From Thermoplasmata archaeon (GTDB taxonomy: Archaea; Thermoplasmatota; Thermoplasmata; Lutacidiplasmatales; UBA184), in contig DAHXNZ010000010.1 of NCBI GenBank assembly GCA_027365105.1, positions 1 through 57,444 of the forward strand: 57,444 nucleotides of DNA. Direction: 5' to 3'. A program made the position numbers and the translations under genes. Below are positions 1 through 7,597 of this stretch, one piece after another. The notes beneath the pieces were generated by a model. The model was not told the DNA's origin, ran no database searches, and worked only from the letters and a program-made list of their open reading frames with translations. Within the stretch, counting starts at the first letter, position 1; each line of letters begins with the position of its first letter.

Positions 1-9
1 TATAGGCCA

Positions 10-32
10 TATAGCGTCTAATAGGCGCTATA
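10..32. repeat. Short inverted repeat, TATAGCG-N9-CGCTATA
   Basis: Perfect 7-bp inverted repeat (10-16 and 26-32) in an AT-rich patch at the left edge of the window. It could be an operator or a hairpin. It lies about 160 bp ahead of the likely start of the first gene, and the window edge cuts off what is further upstream. The rest of 33-189 shows no recognisable feature. Confidence 0.35.
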
Positions 33-189
33 CTAGATGAAGTTGCCGCCAGGTCAGATCGCCGGTCATCGAGGAGAGATGGTCAGCGAAAGGTCGCCTG
101 CTGCCTATCAGGCGGGGAACTCAGGTCTGTGATGGCATGAGTGCTACTGCCCCATGGGCGGCCGCCACAGGATGTGGGCTGTTCGGGTA

Positions 190-3100
190 ATGTCCAACCT
201 TCGTGCCCGAGGAGCCGGCTCCGCCACCACGGCTTGGGGGAGGGCGGGTCAGGTCGTGGCCGCGCTCACCCTCTCGGTGGCCGTCTTCGTGATCGTGGCC
301 AACTCTGTCCTGCTCCCCTCCTCCGCCACCCAGACTCCCACCGGGCTCTTCGCCTCCCCGGGCCGGCTCGATTCTTCTCCCCGAGCGGCTCCGACCCCCT
401 CCCGGACGGCCCCGCTGGGAGGGACCTCCAGCGCTGTGGGAACGTCTCCGGACTACTTCGGGCTCTACTCCGTATCGAAAACCTTGATCCTGGCCAACAA
501 CACAACCTATCCGGGGCGGGTGAACGTGGGCTTAGATCCGGCCTACCCGCAGGAGGCGGCCTACGATCCCGTGACGAACACGACCTATGTCCTCGACTTC
601 CCCACGCTGGGGGCCTTCACCTTGGGGAGCCTCACCGCGGTCAACCTCACGCTCGGGCGCGCGGTGAGCTCGCTGAGCATTGGCGGGATGCCGGTGTCGG
701 TGGCGTATGATCCGGCCGGCCACGCCGTGGTCGTGGCGAACATGGTGACCTCCAATCTCTCGCTCATCAACACGACCACCGACACCAACATGGGATGGAT
801 TCCGGTCGGGCTCCCCCCCGTGGCGGTGACGTATGTTCCGACCGTGAATGAACTGTTGGTCCTGACGGGGAACGACACGACCTGGGCGATTGAGATCCTC
901 AATGCCACGTCCTTTCTCTGGGTCAACACCATTCCGTTGACCGAGCCCGCCACCGCCGAACTCTGGGTCCCCTCAGTCCAATCGCTGTTCATCGTCGAGG
1001 GTTCGGGCATCGGGGTCTTCTCCCCGAGCAACGACTCCTTTGTGGGATCCATCCCCTTTCCGACCGCCATTCAGGCAGTTCCGCCTTTCCCCGTGCCCCC
1101 TAGTAACGGAACTTGGCGCCCCCCTTCGATGGCCTATGATCCCGTCCACGGGCTTCTCTACGTCGCGTTTCCCTATGGGAACTACACTGGTAGCCCCTTC
1201 GTCAGTAACGTCACTCTTGGACACTGCTTCCACCTTACTGATCACTGCTTCAACTCCCTGATGGCCGTCTCGGTGACGAACTACTCCCGCATCTGGGACA
1301 TTTCGACAGTCACCCCCGGCAACTGGAACCAAACGAACGCAGCATCCCCGCTGTTCATGGGCGACATCCAGTCCCTGGTGTTCGATCAGAGCATGGGCTC
1401 GATGCTGATTGCGATGAGTGGCAACGAGAGCCTGGCCGATGGGGCGGGGTACCTGGCTGAGTGGAACCTGAATTTCACGAACACCTCCAGTCTCGAATCG
1501 ACCCGCATCTGGTTGACGGTTCCGGGAGGCGTGGGCGGCGCCGTCGCTGGCCCCCCAGGTCAACTGCTCGTGACGGACGACGTGAGGAACACATTGAACG
1601 TCATCAACGGGACCACCTCGGATACCCTCCGGGCGATTCCGACCGGTACCACGCCCCTGGGCGCCGTCTACGACCCCCAGACGAATTCGGTCTACGTCTG
1701 CGAGTATTACCAGAACGCGGTCGCGGTGGTCAACGCCACCACGATGCAGATCTCCGCCACCATCCCGGTCGGCGGAGGTCCGGTCGCCATCGCGTGGGAC
1801 CCCGTCAACGGGCAACTCGCCGTCGCCGACTCCTTCACCGGCAATGTCTCGATCCTCGACCCGCTCATCCACCAGGTGATCGCGACCGTGGCGGTCGGCG
1901 GGGCTCCGATCGGGATCGCCTATGACCCCCCGGGCCAAACCTGGCTCGTCACCAACAACGGAGATCCTCAGCTCACTGTCATCTCGGCGACCGGATACCG
2001 GTGGGTCGGCTCCGTCACCCTTCCCGGAGACGGGCCCTCCTACGCGGTCGTCGTCGACTCGGCCGCCCGAGAGGTCTTCGTGACCCAGCTCACCGAGCAG
2101 AACCTCACCGTCCTCAACGCCACCACCTACGCGGTGGTCCGGGTGATCCCCCTCGGCCGGGGACCCCTGCAGGAGGCCCTCGTCTCCTCTCGGGGCCAGC
2201 TGGTGGTCTCCTCGGTCAACTCCGGACTCCTCACGGTCCTCAACACCACCTCCCTCGATATCGTCGAGAACCTCTCCTTCCACTACCCGCCCCTCGGCAT
2301 GGTCTTTGACCCGACCACCGGACTCCTGCTCATCACCGAGCCGGACGCCGATGCCCTGGCGATCCTGGACCCGGCCAAGAACTACACCGAACTGCCCGCC
2401 GTTCGGGTCGGGGCCTCGCCCTGGGGTCTCGCCCTCGACACCGCCTCCGGCACCATCTATGTCGGCAACCAAGCGGCCGGGAGCCTGATGGAGCTCGTCC
2501 CCTACGGCCTCACCGTCACGGTCCACGAGACCGGACTTCCCCCCGGAACCCCCTGGTGGTTCAACGTCAGCGCGGTCGGCTCCTGGAGCAGTTCCACCCC
2601 CACCCTCGCCTTCGACCTCGTCAACGGCACCTACGGATACGCCGCCGCCACCACCGATCGGCTCGCCGATGCCGCCCAGGGGTTCTTCGTCCTCGCCGGG
2701 GCCCCCATCCAGGTCAACGTCAGCTTCCAGCCCTACCTGAGCCTCCTTACGTGGTCCGAGTCGGGACTCCCGCCCCACTCCACCTGGTGGGTCGACCTGA
2801 ACGGCTCGCCGACCGGACCGCCCACGGACTCGCCCACGATCTCGGTCGGCGCCCTCAACGGGACCTACCGCTCCACGATCGGCTGCAGCAACTCGAGCTG
2901 GGCGGCCTCGGGCGGAGTCGTCCGGGTGGAGGGCACCGCCCAGACCTTCTTCGTCACCTTCCATCCGGTCCTCTTCGGCTGGACCTTCACCGAAACCGGC
3001 CTGCCCAACGGATCCGCCTGGGCGGTTCGGATCGGCTCGGTCTCGTATCCCGCCCACCAACCCTCCCAGACGGTCGAACTCACCAACGGGAGCTACCGCT

Positions 3101-3546
3101 ACACCGTGATCTCCGGCAACTCGAGCGACCATGCGGCCGGAGGCCAGTTCACGGTCCACGGCTCCGACGGAGCGGTGACGATCGACTTCACTCCCGAGCT
3201 CTATGCGGTGGTCTTTGCGGAGAGCGGGCTCCCCCGCGGGACGGTCTGGTGGGTGACGGTGAACGGCGTCACGGAACGGTCGAACGGGACGGAGATCGGA
3301 GTGGAGCTGGGGAACGGGAGCTACCCCTTCTCGGCGGGCGTTGCGGGCGGGTATGACGCCACACCGTCCCAGGGGACGCTGACGGTGGCCGGGAGCGGAG
3401 GTCCGACCCAGGTCATCTCGTTCGAGAGGACCGGCGGTGTGCCCCTGGTGGTCTGGGTCGCCGGGGGAGGTCTCGCCGTGGCGGCCGGGGCGGCGGTGGG
3501 GGTCTACCTCTATCTCGGGAGCCGACGGCCCCGGCCGAAAGGGTGA
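190..3546 (+). CDS. Large secreted/anchored YVTN-type beta-propeller surface protein with four repeated C-terminal domains
   Basis: Predicted 1118-residue cell-surface protein. Residues about 20-42 are hydrophobic (signal peptide or anchor) after a short basic stretch. The body is a long series of beta-propeller repeats of the YVTN type, with recurring phrases such as YDPxTNxxYV, VVNATT and IPVGxxPxxxAYDP. From about residue 773 come four copies of a 75-80 residue domain, each starting like ETGLPPGTPWW or ESGLPxxxxWW and ending near LxNGTYxY; these recall the PEGA-like domains common in secreted Thermoplasmata proteins. A single C-terminal membrane segment (about 1085-1108) ends in a basic tail, so the protein is probably membrane-anchored and faces outward. 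Many NxT/NxS sequons suggest N-glycosylation. ATG 190 was chosen because an in-frame ATG 36 nt earlier only adds a non-conserved leader. Binding partner unknown. Confidence 0.85.
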   Translation: MSNLRARGAGSATTAWGRAGQVVAALTLSVAVFVIVANSVLLPSSATQTPTGLFASPGRLDSSPRAAPTPSRTAPLGGTSSAVGTSPDYFGLYSVSKTLILANNTTYPGRVNVGLDPAYPQEAAYDPVTNTTYVLDFPTLGAFTLGSLTAVNLTLGRAVSSLSIGGMPVSVAYDPAGHAVVVANMVTSNLSLINTTTDTNMGWIPVGLPPVAVTYVPTVNELLVLTGNDTTWAIEILNATSFLWVNTIPLTEPATAELWVPSVQSLFIVEGSGIGVFSPSNDSFVGSIPFPTAIQAVPPFPVPPSNGTWRPPSMAYDPVHGLLYVAFPYGNYTGSPFVSNVTLGHCFHLTDHCFNSLMAVSVTNYSRIWDISTVTPGNWNQTNAASPLFMGDIQSLVFDQSMGSMLIAMSGNESLADGAGYLAEWNLNFTNTSSLESTRIWLTVPGGVGGAVAGPPGQLLVTDDVRNTLNVINGTTSDTLRAIPTGTTPLGAVYDPQTNSVYVCEYYQNAVAVVNATTMQISATIPVGGGPVAIAWDPVNGQLAVADSFTGNVSILDPLIHQVIATVAVGGAPIGIAYDPPGQTWLVTNNGDPQLTVISATGYRWVGSVTLPGDGPSYAVVVDSAAREVFVTQLTEQNLTVLNATTYAVVRVIPLGRGPLQEALVSSRGQLVVSSVNSGLLTVLNTTSLDIVENLSFHYPPLGMVFDPTTGLLLITEPDADALAILDPAKNYTELPAVRVGASPWGLALDTASGTIYVGNQAAGSLMELVPYGLTVTVHETGLPPGTPWWFNVSAVGSWSSSTPTLAFDLVNGTYGYAAATTDRLADAAQGFFVLAGAPIQVNVSFQPYLSLLTWSESGLPPHSTWWVDLNGSPTGPPTDSPTISVGALNGTYRSTIGCSNSSWAASGGVVRVEGTAQTFFVTFHPVLFGWTFTETGLPNGSAWAVRIGSVSYPAHQPSQTVELTNGSYRYTVISGNSSDHAAGGQFTVHGSDGAVTIDFTPELYAVVFAESGLPRGTVWWVTVNGVTERSNGTEIGVELGNGSYPFSAGVAGGYDATPSQGTLTVAGSGGPTQVISFERTGGVPLVVWVAGGGLAVAAGAAVGVYLYLGSRRPRPKG

Positions 3547-3574
3547 GCGCCGACGAATTTTGCAAGGGAGAACC

Positions 3575-3788
3575 GGTTTGGGAAGCTGCGAATGCGACAG
3601 GAGGGCCGTAGGGTGACGCAGGAGTTCCCCCGGGGGTTGGGGTACAACCTGTGCCGGGGGGCCCAGTTCCGAAACTTGGAATGCCCCCGGCCGCTACGGG
3701 AAGGCTGCGCCTCGGGACGGAGACCGTCGCCCCTCTCCCGAGGTCGTGAGGTGGGGGTGAAACCCCGTCGAGTCGACCGAATCTCGGG
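3575..3788 (+). ncRNA. Candidate structured RNA in a convergent intergenic gap
   Basis: The gap between the surface-protein gene and rpoN has no protein-like reading frame but folds well by eye. The strand is a guess. GGTTTGG near 3580 can pair with CCGAATC near 3778 as a closing stem (two G-U pairs). Inside are a CCGGGGG/CCCCCGG stem capping a bulged CCAGTT/AACTTGG hairpin (about 3653-3692) and a CTCGGGA/TCCCGAG stem enclosing GACGG-AGA-CCGTC (about 3711-3742). An AT-rich AATTTTG at about 3556 could be a promoter. It lacks the GAGGAAAGTCC core of RNase P RNA and the GGAAG/AGCA signature of SRP RNA. It may instead be only termination structure for the two converging genes. Confidence 0.3.
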
Positions 3789-3986
3789 TTACCCGTACGG
3801 GCCGACCTCGTCGAGGAGATCGACGTGCGTGAGGAGCATCCGGCGGCAGCAGTACCGGTCGAGCCCGAGTGAGTCCATGACCGCCCGGGGGCTCTCCCCT
3901 CGGGCCAGGCGTTCCCGGTAGATGTCCCAGTGCTGGCCAATGACGGCTCCGCAGGTGAAGCAGCGGACCGGAATCATCATCGTCAT
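3789..3986 (-). CDS. rpoN: DNA-directed RNA polymerase subunit N
   Basis: RpoN (eukaryotic Rpb10), a small zinc-binding subunit that helps assemble the RpoD-RpoL platform of archaeal RNA polymerase. The N terminus reads MIPVRCFTCG followed by VIG, and a paired Cys-Cys (RYCCRRM) lies near residue 45, so the four zinc ligands of the family (CxxC...CC) are present. The length of 62-65 residues is normal. Three ATG codons lie close together (3986, 3980, 3977); family members usually begin at MIPVRC, so 3977 is the more conventional start. It is the last gene of the rpl18e-rpl13-rps9-rpoN unit, 19 nt after rps9. The rpoK and rps2 genes that often follow are absent here. Confidence 0.95.
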   Translation of the reverse strand: MTMMIPVRCFTCGAVIGQHWDIYRERLARGESPRAVMDSLGLDRYCCRRMLLTHVDLLDEVGPYG

Positions 3987-4005
3987 GGTGGTGCCTCCCC
4001 TCTCC

Positions 4006-4413
4006 CTAACGGTACGACTTCTGTCGGCGTTTGCGGGCGCCGCGACCTTCCGGCAGCTTCGGCAGCTTGCGGCGGGGATCGTTGACCAGCAGGGACCGGT
4101 CGTACTTCTTGAGGGATTCGGTCAGCGTCGGGTCCTTGATCCAAGCCACAAGGCCCCGGGCGATGGCCGTACGGGCGGCGGAGGCTTGGCCCATGATCCC
4201 GCCCCCTTGGACATCGACCTGGATATCGATGGATTTCCATCGGTCGCCGACCATCAGGAGGGGTTCGCGGATCTTGAGCCGGGCGCTCTCCGGTTCGAGG
4301 ATCTCCAAGGGTCGGTCGTTGATGCGCACGGCCCCGGTCCCCTTTCGGATGCTCGCCCGGGCCGTGGCGGTCTTTCGCTTTCCGGCCGATTGGACGACAG
4401 TAGGTGCCTTCAC
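4006..4413 (-). CDS. rps9: 30S ribosomal protein S9 (uS9)
   Basis: Small-subunit protein uS9, whose C-terminal tail reaches the decoding centre and contacts P-site tRNA. The sequence has the family opening SAGKRKTATARA, the NDRPLEI segment, the GGGIMGQASAARTAIARGL core and the terminal basic tail KRRQKSYR that ends the protein in most homologues. At 135 residues the length is normal. Its ATG overlaps the stop of rpl13 by 4 nt (ATGA), showing translational coupling within the ribosomal operon. Confidence 0.97.
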   Translation of the reverse strand: MKAPTVVQSAGKRKTATARASIRKGTGAVRINDRPLEILEPESARLKIREPLLMVGDRWKSIDIQVDVQGGGIMGQASAARTAIARGLVAWIKDPTLTESLKKYDRSLLVNDPRRKLPKLPEGRGARKRRQKSYR

Positions 4414-4856
4414 AGAAGTTTCGCCCCCAAGAGGCGGGAGATTTCCTCAAGCGTCAGGGCCGCCTCCAGCGAAGGTCGCGGCTTGGCCCGATCCAGCGAG
4501 ATGACCGAGGCCGAACGGAGGGCATCGGGGATCCCCATGTGGACCTCCAGCATCTCAAAGGCGGTTCGGCCGTGGGACTTGCGGTGGGGAAGCATCCCTC
4601 GGACAGTCCGACGGAAGATCCGGTCCGGATAGCGAGGATAATGCGGGCCGCTGCGTACCGAACCGCGGGCGCGTGCAGCCGTGTAGCGCGCCAGCACGTC
4701 CGATCGGGAACCGGTAACGACACTCTTCTCGGCGTTGACGACAATGACCTTCTGACCCTGGAGCAGGTGCTTTGCGATCAGGCTCGCCGCCCGGCCGAGC
4801 ACGAGACCGGTGGCATCAATGATCATTGGGCCCGGAGCCTGCTGGGTATCAGGCAA
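4410..4856 (-). CDS. rpl13: 50S ribosomal protein L13 (uL13)
   Basis: Large-subunit protein uL13. Recognised from MIIDATGLVLGRAASLIAK, VVNAEKSVVTG, the RGPHYPRYPDRIFRRTVRGMLP-type core and the C-terminal LEEISRLLG. The 148-residue frame starts at 4856, overlapping the end of rpl18e by 8 nt. A second ATG at residue 11 (4826) sits exactly at the conserved MIIDATG start of most archaeal L13 proteins, so the true N terminus may be ten residues shorter. Second gene of the rpl18e operon, followed by rps9 with an ATGA overlap. Confidence 0.96.
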   Translation of the reverse strand: MPDTQQAPGPMIIDATGLVLGRAASLIAKHLLQGQKVIVVNAEKSVVTGSRSDVLARYTAARARGSVRSGPHYPRYPDRIFRRTVRGMLPHRKSHGRTAFEMLEVHMGIPDALRSASVISLDRAKPRPSLEAALTLEEISRLLGAKLL

Positions 4857-5214
4857 AGATGCGTACCTCCCTTCCGTTAGGATGGGCTTTGACCAGGTCC
4901 GAAATCGTCAAGGCCTTCCCCCCGGCGGTGTGGATCTTTTCCCGGGCACCGACCGAGTACGAGAAGGCGGCTACGGTAACGGGCTTGCTGAGGGTGCCTG
5001 CCGCTAGAAGCTTGCCCGGAATGACCACCGTCGAGTTGGCGTCGACCAAGCGCTCCAAGTGCCCGACATTCACCGGGTGGGTCTGGTGACGGGCCCGTTC
5101 GAGCCGATCGGCCACCGAGTCCCAGATGGCCGCTTCGTGAGACCGGGCGGCGGCCCGGAGCTCGCGGAGGGTATGCAGAAGCACCGGATTCTGCTTATAG
5201 ACGGTTCGCCCCAT
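4849..5214 (-). CDS. rpl18e: 50S ribosomal protein L18e (eL18)
   Basis: Archaeal/eukaryotic-type large-subunit protein. Typical elements are the N-terminal KQNPVLLHTLRELRAAARS, the VNVGHLERL and TVVIPGKLLAAG segments and the C-terminal HTAGGKALTISDLVKAHPNG. The 121-residue length is standard. First gene of the rpl18e-rpl13-rps9-rpoN unit. Its ATG at 5214 lies about 27-36 nt after a TATA-like box on the same strand (5250-5241), so the transcript is probably leaderless or nearly so. A non-coding element shared with the 16S rRNA upstream region lies about 90 nt before that box. Confidence 0.96.
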   Translation of the reverse strand: MGRTVYKQNPVLLHTLRELRAAARSHEAAIWDSVADRLERARHQTHPVNVGHLERLVDANSTVVIPGKLLAAGTLSKPVTVAAFSYSVGAREKIHTAGGKALTISDLVKAHPNGREVRIFA

Positions 5215-5240
5215 GGTCGGAGGGCCCTCGACATGGGCTG

Positions 5241-5250
5241 CCGATATAAG
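5241..5250 (-). promoter_or_regulatory. TATA-like promoter of the rpl18e operon
   Basis: On the minus strand the sequence reads CTTATATCGG, an AT-rich island in GC-rich surroundings, 27-36 nt before the rpl18e start codon. That spacing is right for a leaderless archaeal transcript. Confidence 0.65.
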
Positions 5251-5339
5251 CGTTGCTTGGGCGGTTGCGACATCGGATGCACGGCCGGGGGTACTCGCTT
5301 GCTCAGCGGCCCAGCCGAACCCGACGGAAACGGCACCCC

Positions 5340-5541
5340 CCGGTCCCGGCGCGCGACCTCCCCCTCCCCAGAGGCTCTGTACCGTGCTCCCGGAGCGCGC
5401 GACTCGTCAGGTTCCTCCGGCGTCCCTCCGCTTCCTACCCCCCGCGGGCCGGGCGGCCGCGGTCTCCCCGAACCGCCGCTTTACCGTCCCGATGAGGTCG
5501 TTCTTCCCGGGCCCGTGCATGCCGTACCGCTCCGGCACGAC
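5340..5541 (-). ncRNA. Copy A of a ~200-nt conserved non-coding element upstream of a ribosomal operon
   Basis: This stretch has no protein-like frame but aligns by eye, in the same order and spacing, with plus-strand 47493-47696 upstream of the 16S rRNA gene. Shared blocks are GGCCCGGGAAG (5514-5504), a 22-nt identical hairpin containing GGCGGTTCGGGGAGACCGCG (5478-5457, stem GCGGT/ACCGC) and CGGGA-NN-ACGGT (5392-5381). Copy lengths are 202 and 204 nt. It may be an RNA gene or an upstream regulatory DNA element. No promoter of its own is evident. It does not show RNase P or SRP RNA signatures. Confidence 0.4.
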
Positions 5542-6499
5542 CCCCTCAGGGTGGCCCGGCGCCCGGCCACCCTGCCCCCCAGTCGAACTCGGCTCTCCCC
5601 GAGCTGAGATCACCCCACGACCGGACGTTCTCCCGGATCCGGCCCTTCGGTTCCGCGCCTGCCCCGTGTCCCGGCTCGCCACGGCCATTCGCGGATCTGG
5701 AACGCCAAGTCCCCAGAAACCTGGGCGCCCGGTATCTCGCCCGGTACTGGTCTTGCCTGAGCCGCCCCGGGGGGATTCGGGGGATCCTCCCCGGATGTCC
5801 ACCTCGGTCCCGATCCTTGTCTTTCGCCGCGCCCCCACCGTATCCGCCCCAGCAAGTTGCTGGCGTTACTTCGCCTCCGGTATCCCCCATTGAGGAGGAT
5901 CCCCTCCTCCCCCGCGGTCGCGGCCGTGAGGTCCGGGCGATCGGAGGCCCGGCTCATTTCCGAGCACTTCGCCATCCTCGGGCGCACCGCCAGCCCGCGG
6001 ATGCGGTGCCCGAGCGTAGGGGGTCGTCGGCGGAGGCAGTCAAGGCGAGCTGGACCCTGGTCGCCGGCTCGCTTCCCTGCCCGATATCGATGAGCTGCCT
6101 TCCGATGACGGAGGGGGAGATGCCCATGCGAAAAGAAAGGAGCGGACGGCAGGGCGGCTGGCGAGACACGGTTGGTCGTCGGATCGGATGCCGGCTCGGG
6201 GTCGGGACGGTAGGCGAAGGCTGCGGGATGGGAGCGGGAAGAGAGCCTACGGGCAGGAGGAGTGGCCACGAGCGGGGAGTGGATGGAGGCCGAAGCAAGC
6301 CCCGGGTGGAACGCTGCAGCACCGTTCCCGGCGCGGCACGCCCGTGGGACGCACTGACCGATGCCCCAGAAATCCTTGGGAAACCGTCCGAGGTCGCCGC
6401 CCCAGAAGGGGAGACCGTGCACCGACCAGCCCCCCACGAACCGCTTGGCGGCGCGTTCGATGCGCGGAGAGCCTCGGGGCTTCCCGTCCCAGCGAACGG
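5542..6499. other. Long gap without a supported protein gene; strong inverted repeats
   Basis: About 1 kb with only long, proline/arginine/serine-rich frames that match no protein family and look like GC-rich artefacts. Strong hairpins are visible: GGGTGGCC/GGCCACCC around 5548-5572, CTCGGGGAGAGCCGAG around 5588-5605, and GCACCGC/GCGGTGC with flanking CTCGG/CGAG around 5976-6014. The region lies between two divergent promoters (rpl18e operon and PRC-barrel gene). It could contain an unrecognised stable RNA; the sequence signatures I looked for (RNase P, SRP, 5S, tRNA) were not found. Confidence 0.4.
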
Positions 6500-6507
6500 T
6501 TAAATAG
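6500..6507 (+). promoter_or_regulatory. TATA-like box for the PRC-barrel gene
   Basis: TTAAATAG, 31-38 nt before the ATG at 6538. The first plausible transcribed base would leave a leader of only a few nucleotides. Confidence 0.6.
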
Positions 6508-6537
6508 CGTCCCACCCCAACGGGAGACGAGGGCGAC

Positions 6538-6780
6538 ATGCGAAAGTTCGTGACCGAGCTTCGCGGCAAGACCGTGATGACCAACGACGGTCAGATTCTG
6601 GGCTTGATCGACAATTTCGTCGTCGACACCGCCACCGGCGGGATTGCCCACGTCTTGGTCACCCCGAGCGAAGATGTCGAGGCCCGCCTGTTCCAAAACG
6701 ACAGCGTCGGCCGGCTGGTGCTCCCCTTCAAGAGCATGCGGGCCGTGAAGGATGTTGTCGTGATGGAACTTGGAAAGTAA
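6538..6780 (+). CDS. PRC-barrel domain protein
   Basis: An 80-residue stand-alone PRC-barrel protein, a small beta-barrel fold found in RNA-processing (RimM) and photosynthetic proteins and as short archaeal proteins of unknown role. Seen: an opening MRKFVTELRGKTVMTNDG, then GLIDNFVVDTATGGIAHVLV and a C-terminal LVLPFKSMRAVKDVVVM, the usual pattern of strand, DG turn and a final V(K)DV strand. The next gene starts inside its last codons, so the two are probably translated together. Possible partners include RNA or cell-division proteins, but nothing in the sequence decides this. Confidence 0.85.
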   Translation: MRKFVTELRGKTVMTNDGQILGLIDNFVVDTATGGIAHVLVTPSEDVEARLFQNDSVGRLVLPFKSMRAVKDVVVMELGK

Positions 6781-7597
6781 GCCCTCCTCCGGCCTCATCT
6801 CGGTGATCATCACCGTACGGGATGAGGAGCCCAACCTCGCCCGGCTCCTCGAAAGCCTGATTCCTCAGGAACCTCCCTTCGAGGTCCTGCTCGTGGACGC
6901 CCAGAGTCGGGACCGTACGTTCGCAATCGCTCGCGCGTTTGCCGAGCGGTATCCCGACATCATCTTCGCGTGGCAAAGCCCAGGTTCGAGGGGGCAGGGT
7001 CGGAATGCCGCGGCGGCCCGGGCCCGGGGGGAGGGCCTGGCCTTCATCGACGGAGACTGCATCGCCGACTCGGCGTGGCTCTCCCGGATCCGCCAGGGAC
7101 TCGCCCGGTCGGCGGTGGTCGGGGGTCGAACGGTTCCGATGGGGTCGTCGGCCTTCGGGGAGCTCGACCGGGTCGAGCTGTACCAGGCCGGCAATGACGT
7201 GAGCTTCCCGTCGTGCAACCTCGGGTACCGCACCGAGCTCTTCCGTCGCCTGGACGGGTTCGACCCCCGGTTCATCACCGCCGAGGATATCGACCTGAAC
7301 CTCCGCGCCGTCCGGGCGGGCGCCCAGATTCTCTATGACCCCGCGGCGATCGTGTTCCACCGGGTTCGGCCCACGGTACTCCGCTTCCTCTACCAGGCGT
7401 TCTGGAACGGGTATGGCCGAAAGCAGCTGACCGAGAAGCACGGGACCCTCTGGGGCCACTACCGGATTCGGCGCCTCCTGAGGCACCAGCACTCCGTGCT
7501 CGCGATCTTCCGGATGGCGGCCGCGCTGACCGGATACCTGACTCGGGTGGCTACCGGGGGAGATCGCCGGCTGGATCGGGCGGTTCGGTCCCGGTAG
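6770..7597 (+). CDS. Family 2 glycosyltransferase
   Basis: GT-A fold glycosyltransferase that transfers a sugar from a nucleotide- or dolichol-linked donor, probably for glycolipid, polysaccharide or surface-protein glycans. The N terminus ISVIITVRDEE is the classic family-2 start, followed by LLVDAQSRDRT and the metal-binding FIDGDC (about residue 95); ITAEDIDLNLRA matches the acceptor/catalytic ED motif. At 275 residues it is compact and has at most a weak C-terminal hydrophobic stretch. The only in-frame start before the catalytic core is TTG at 6770, which overlaps the 3' end of the PRC-barrel gene by 11 nt. Its 3' end overlaps the convergent HAD gene by 47 nt. Confidence 0.85.
   Translation: MESKPSSGLISVIITVRDEEPNLARLLESLIPQEPPFEVLLVDAQSRDRTFAIARAFAERYPDIIFAWQSPGSRGQGRNAAAARARGEGLAFIDGDCIADSAWLSRIRQGLARSAVVGGRTVPMGSSAFGELDRVELYQAGNDVSFPSCNLGYRTELFRRLDGFDPRFITAEDIDLNLRAVRAGAQILYDPAAIVFHRVRPTVLRFLYQAFWNGYGRKQLTEKHGTLWGHYRIRRLLRHQHSVLAIFRMAAALTGYLTRVATGGDRRLDRAVRSR

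Noticed and set aside
6130-6440. RNase P RNA candidate (GAAGCAAGCCCC and CCAGAAATCC resemble conserved blocks)
   Set aside because: The essential GAGGAAAGTCC-type core and the GGCTTA 3' partner are missing, so the resemblance is too weak.
5610-6584. 324-codon minus-strand frame in the long gap
   Set aside because: Composition (Arg, Pro, Ser, Gly) and lack of any motif; it also runs through the PRC-barrel promoter and start.
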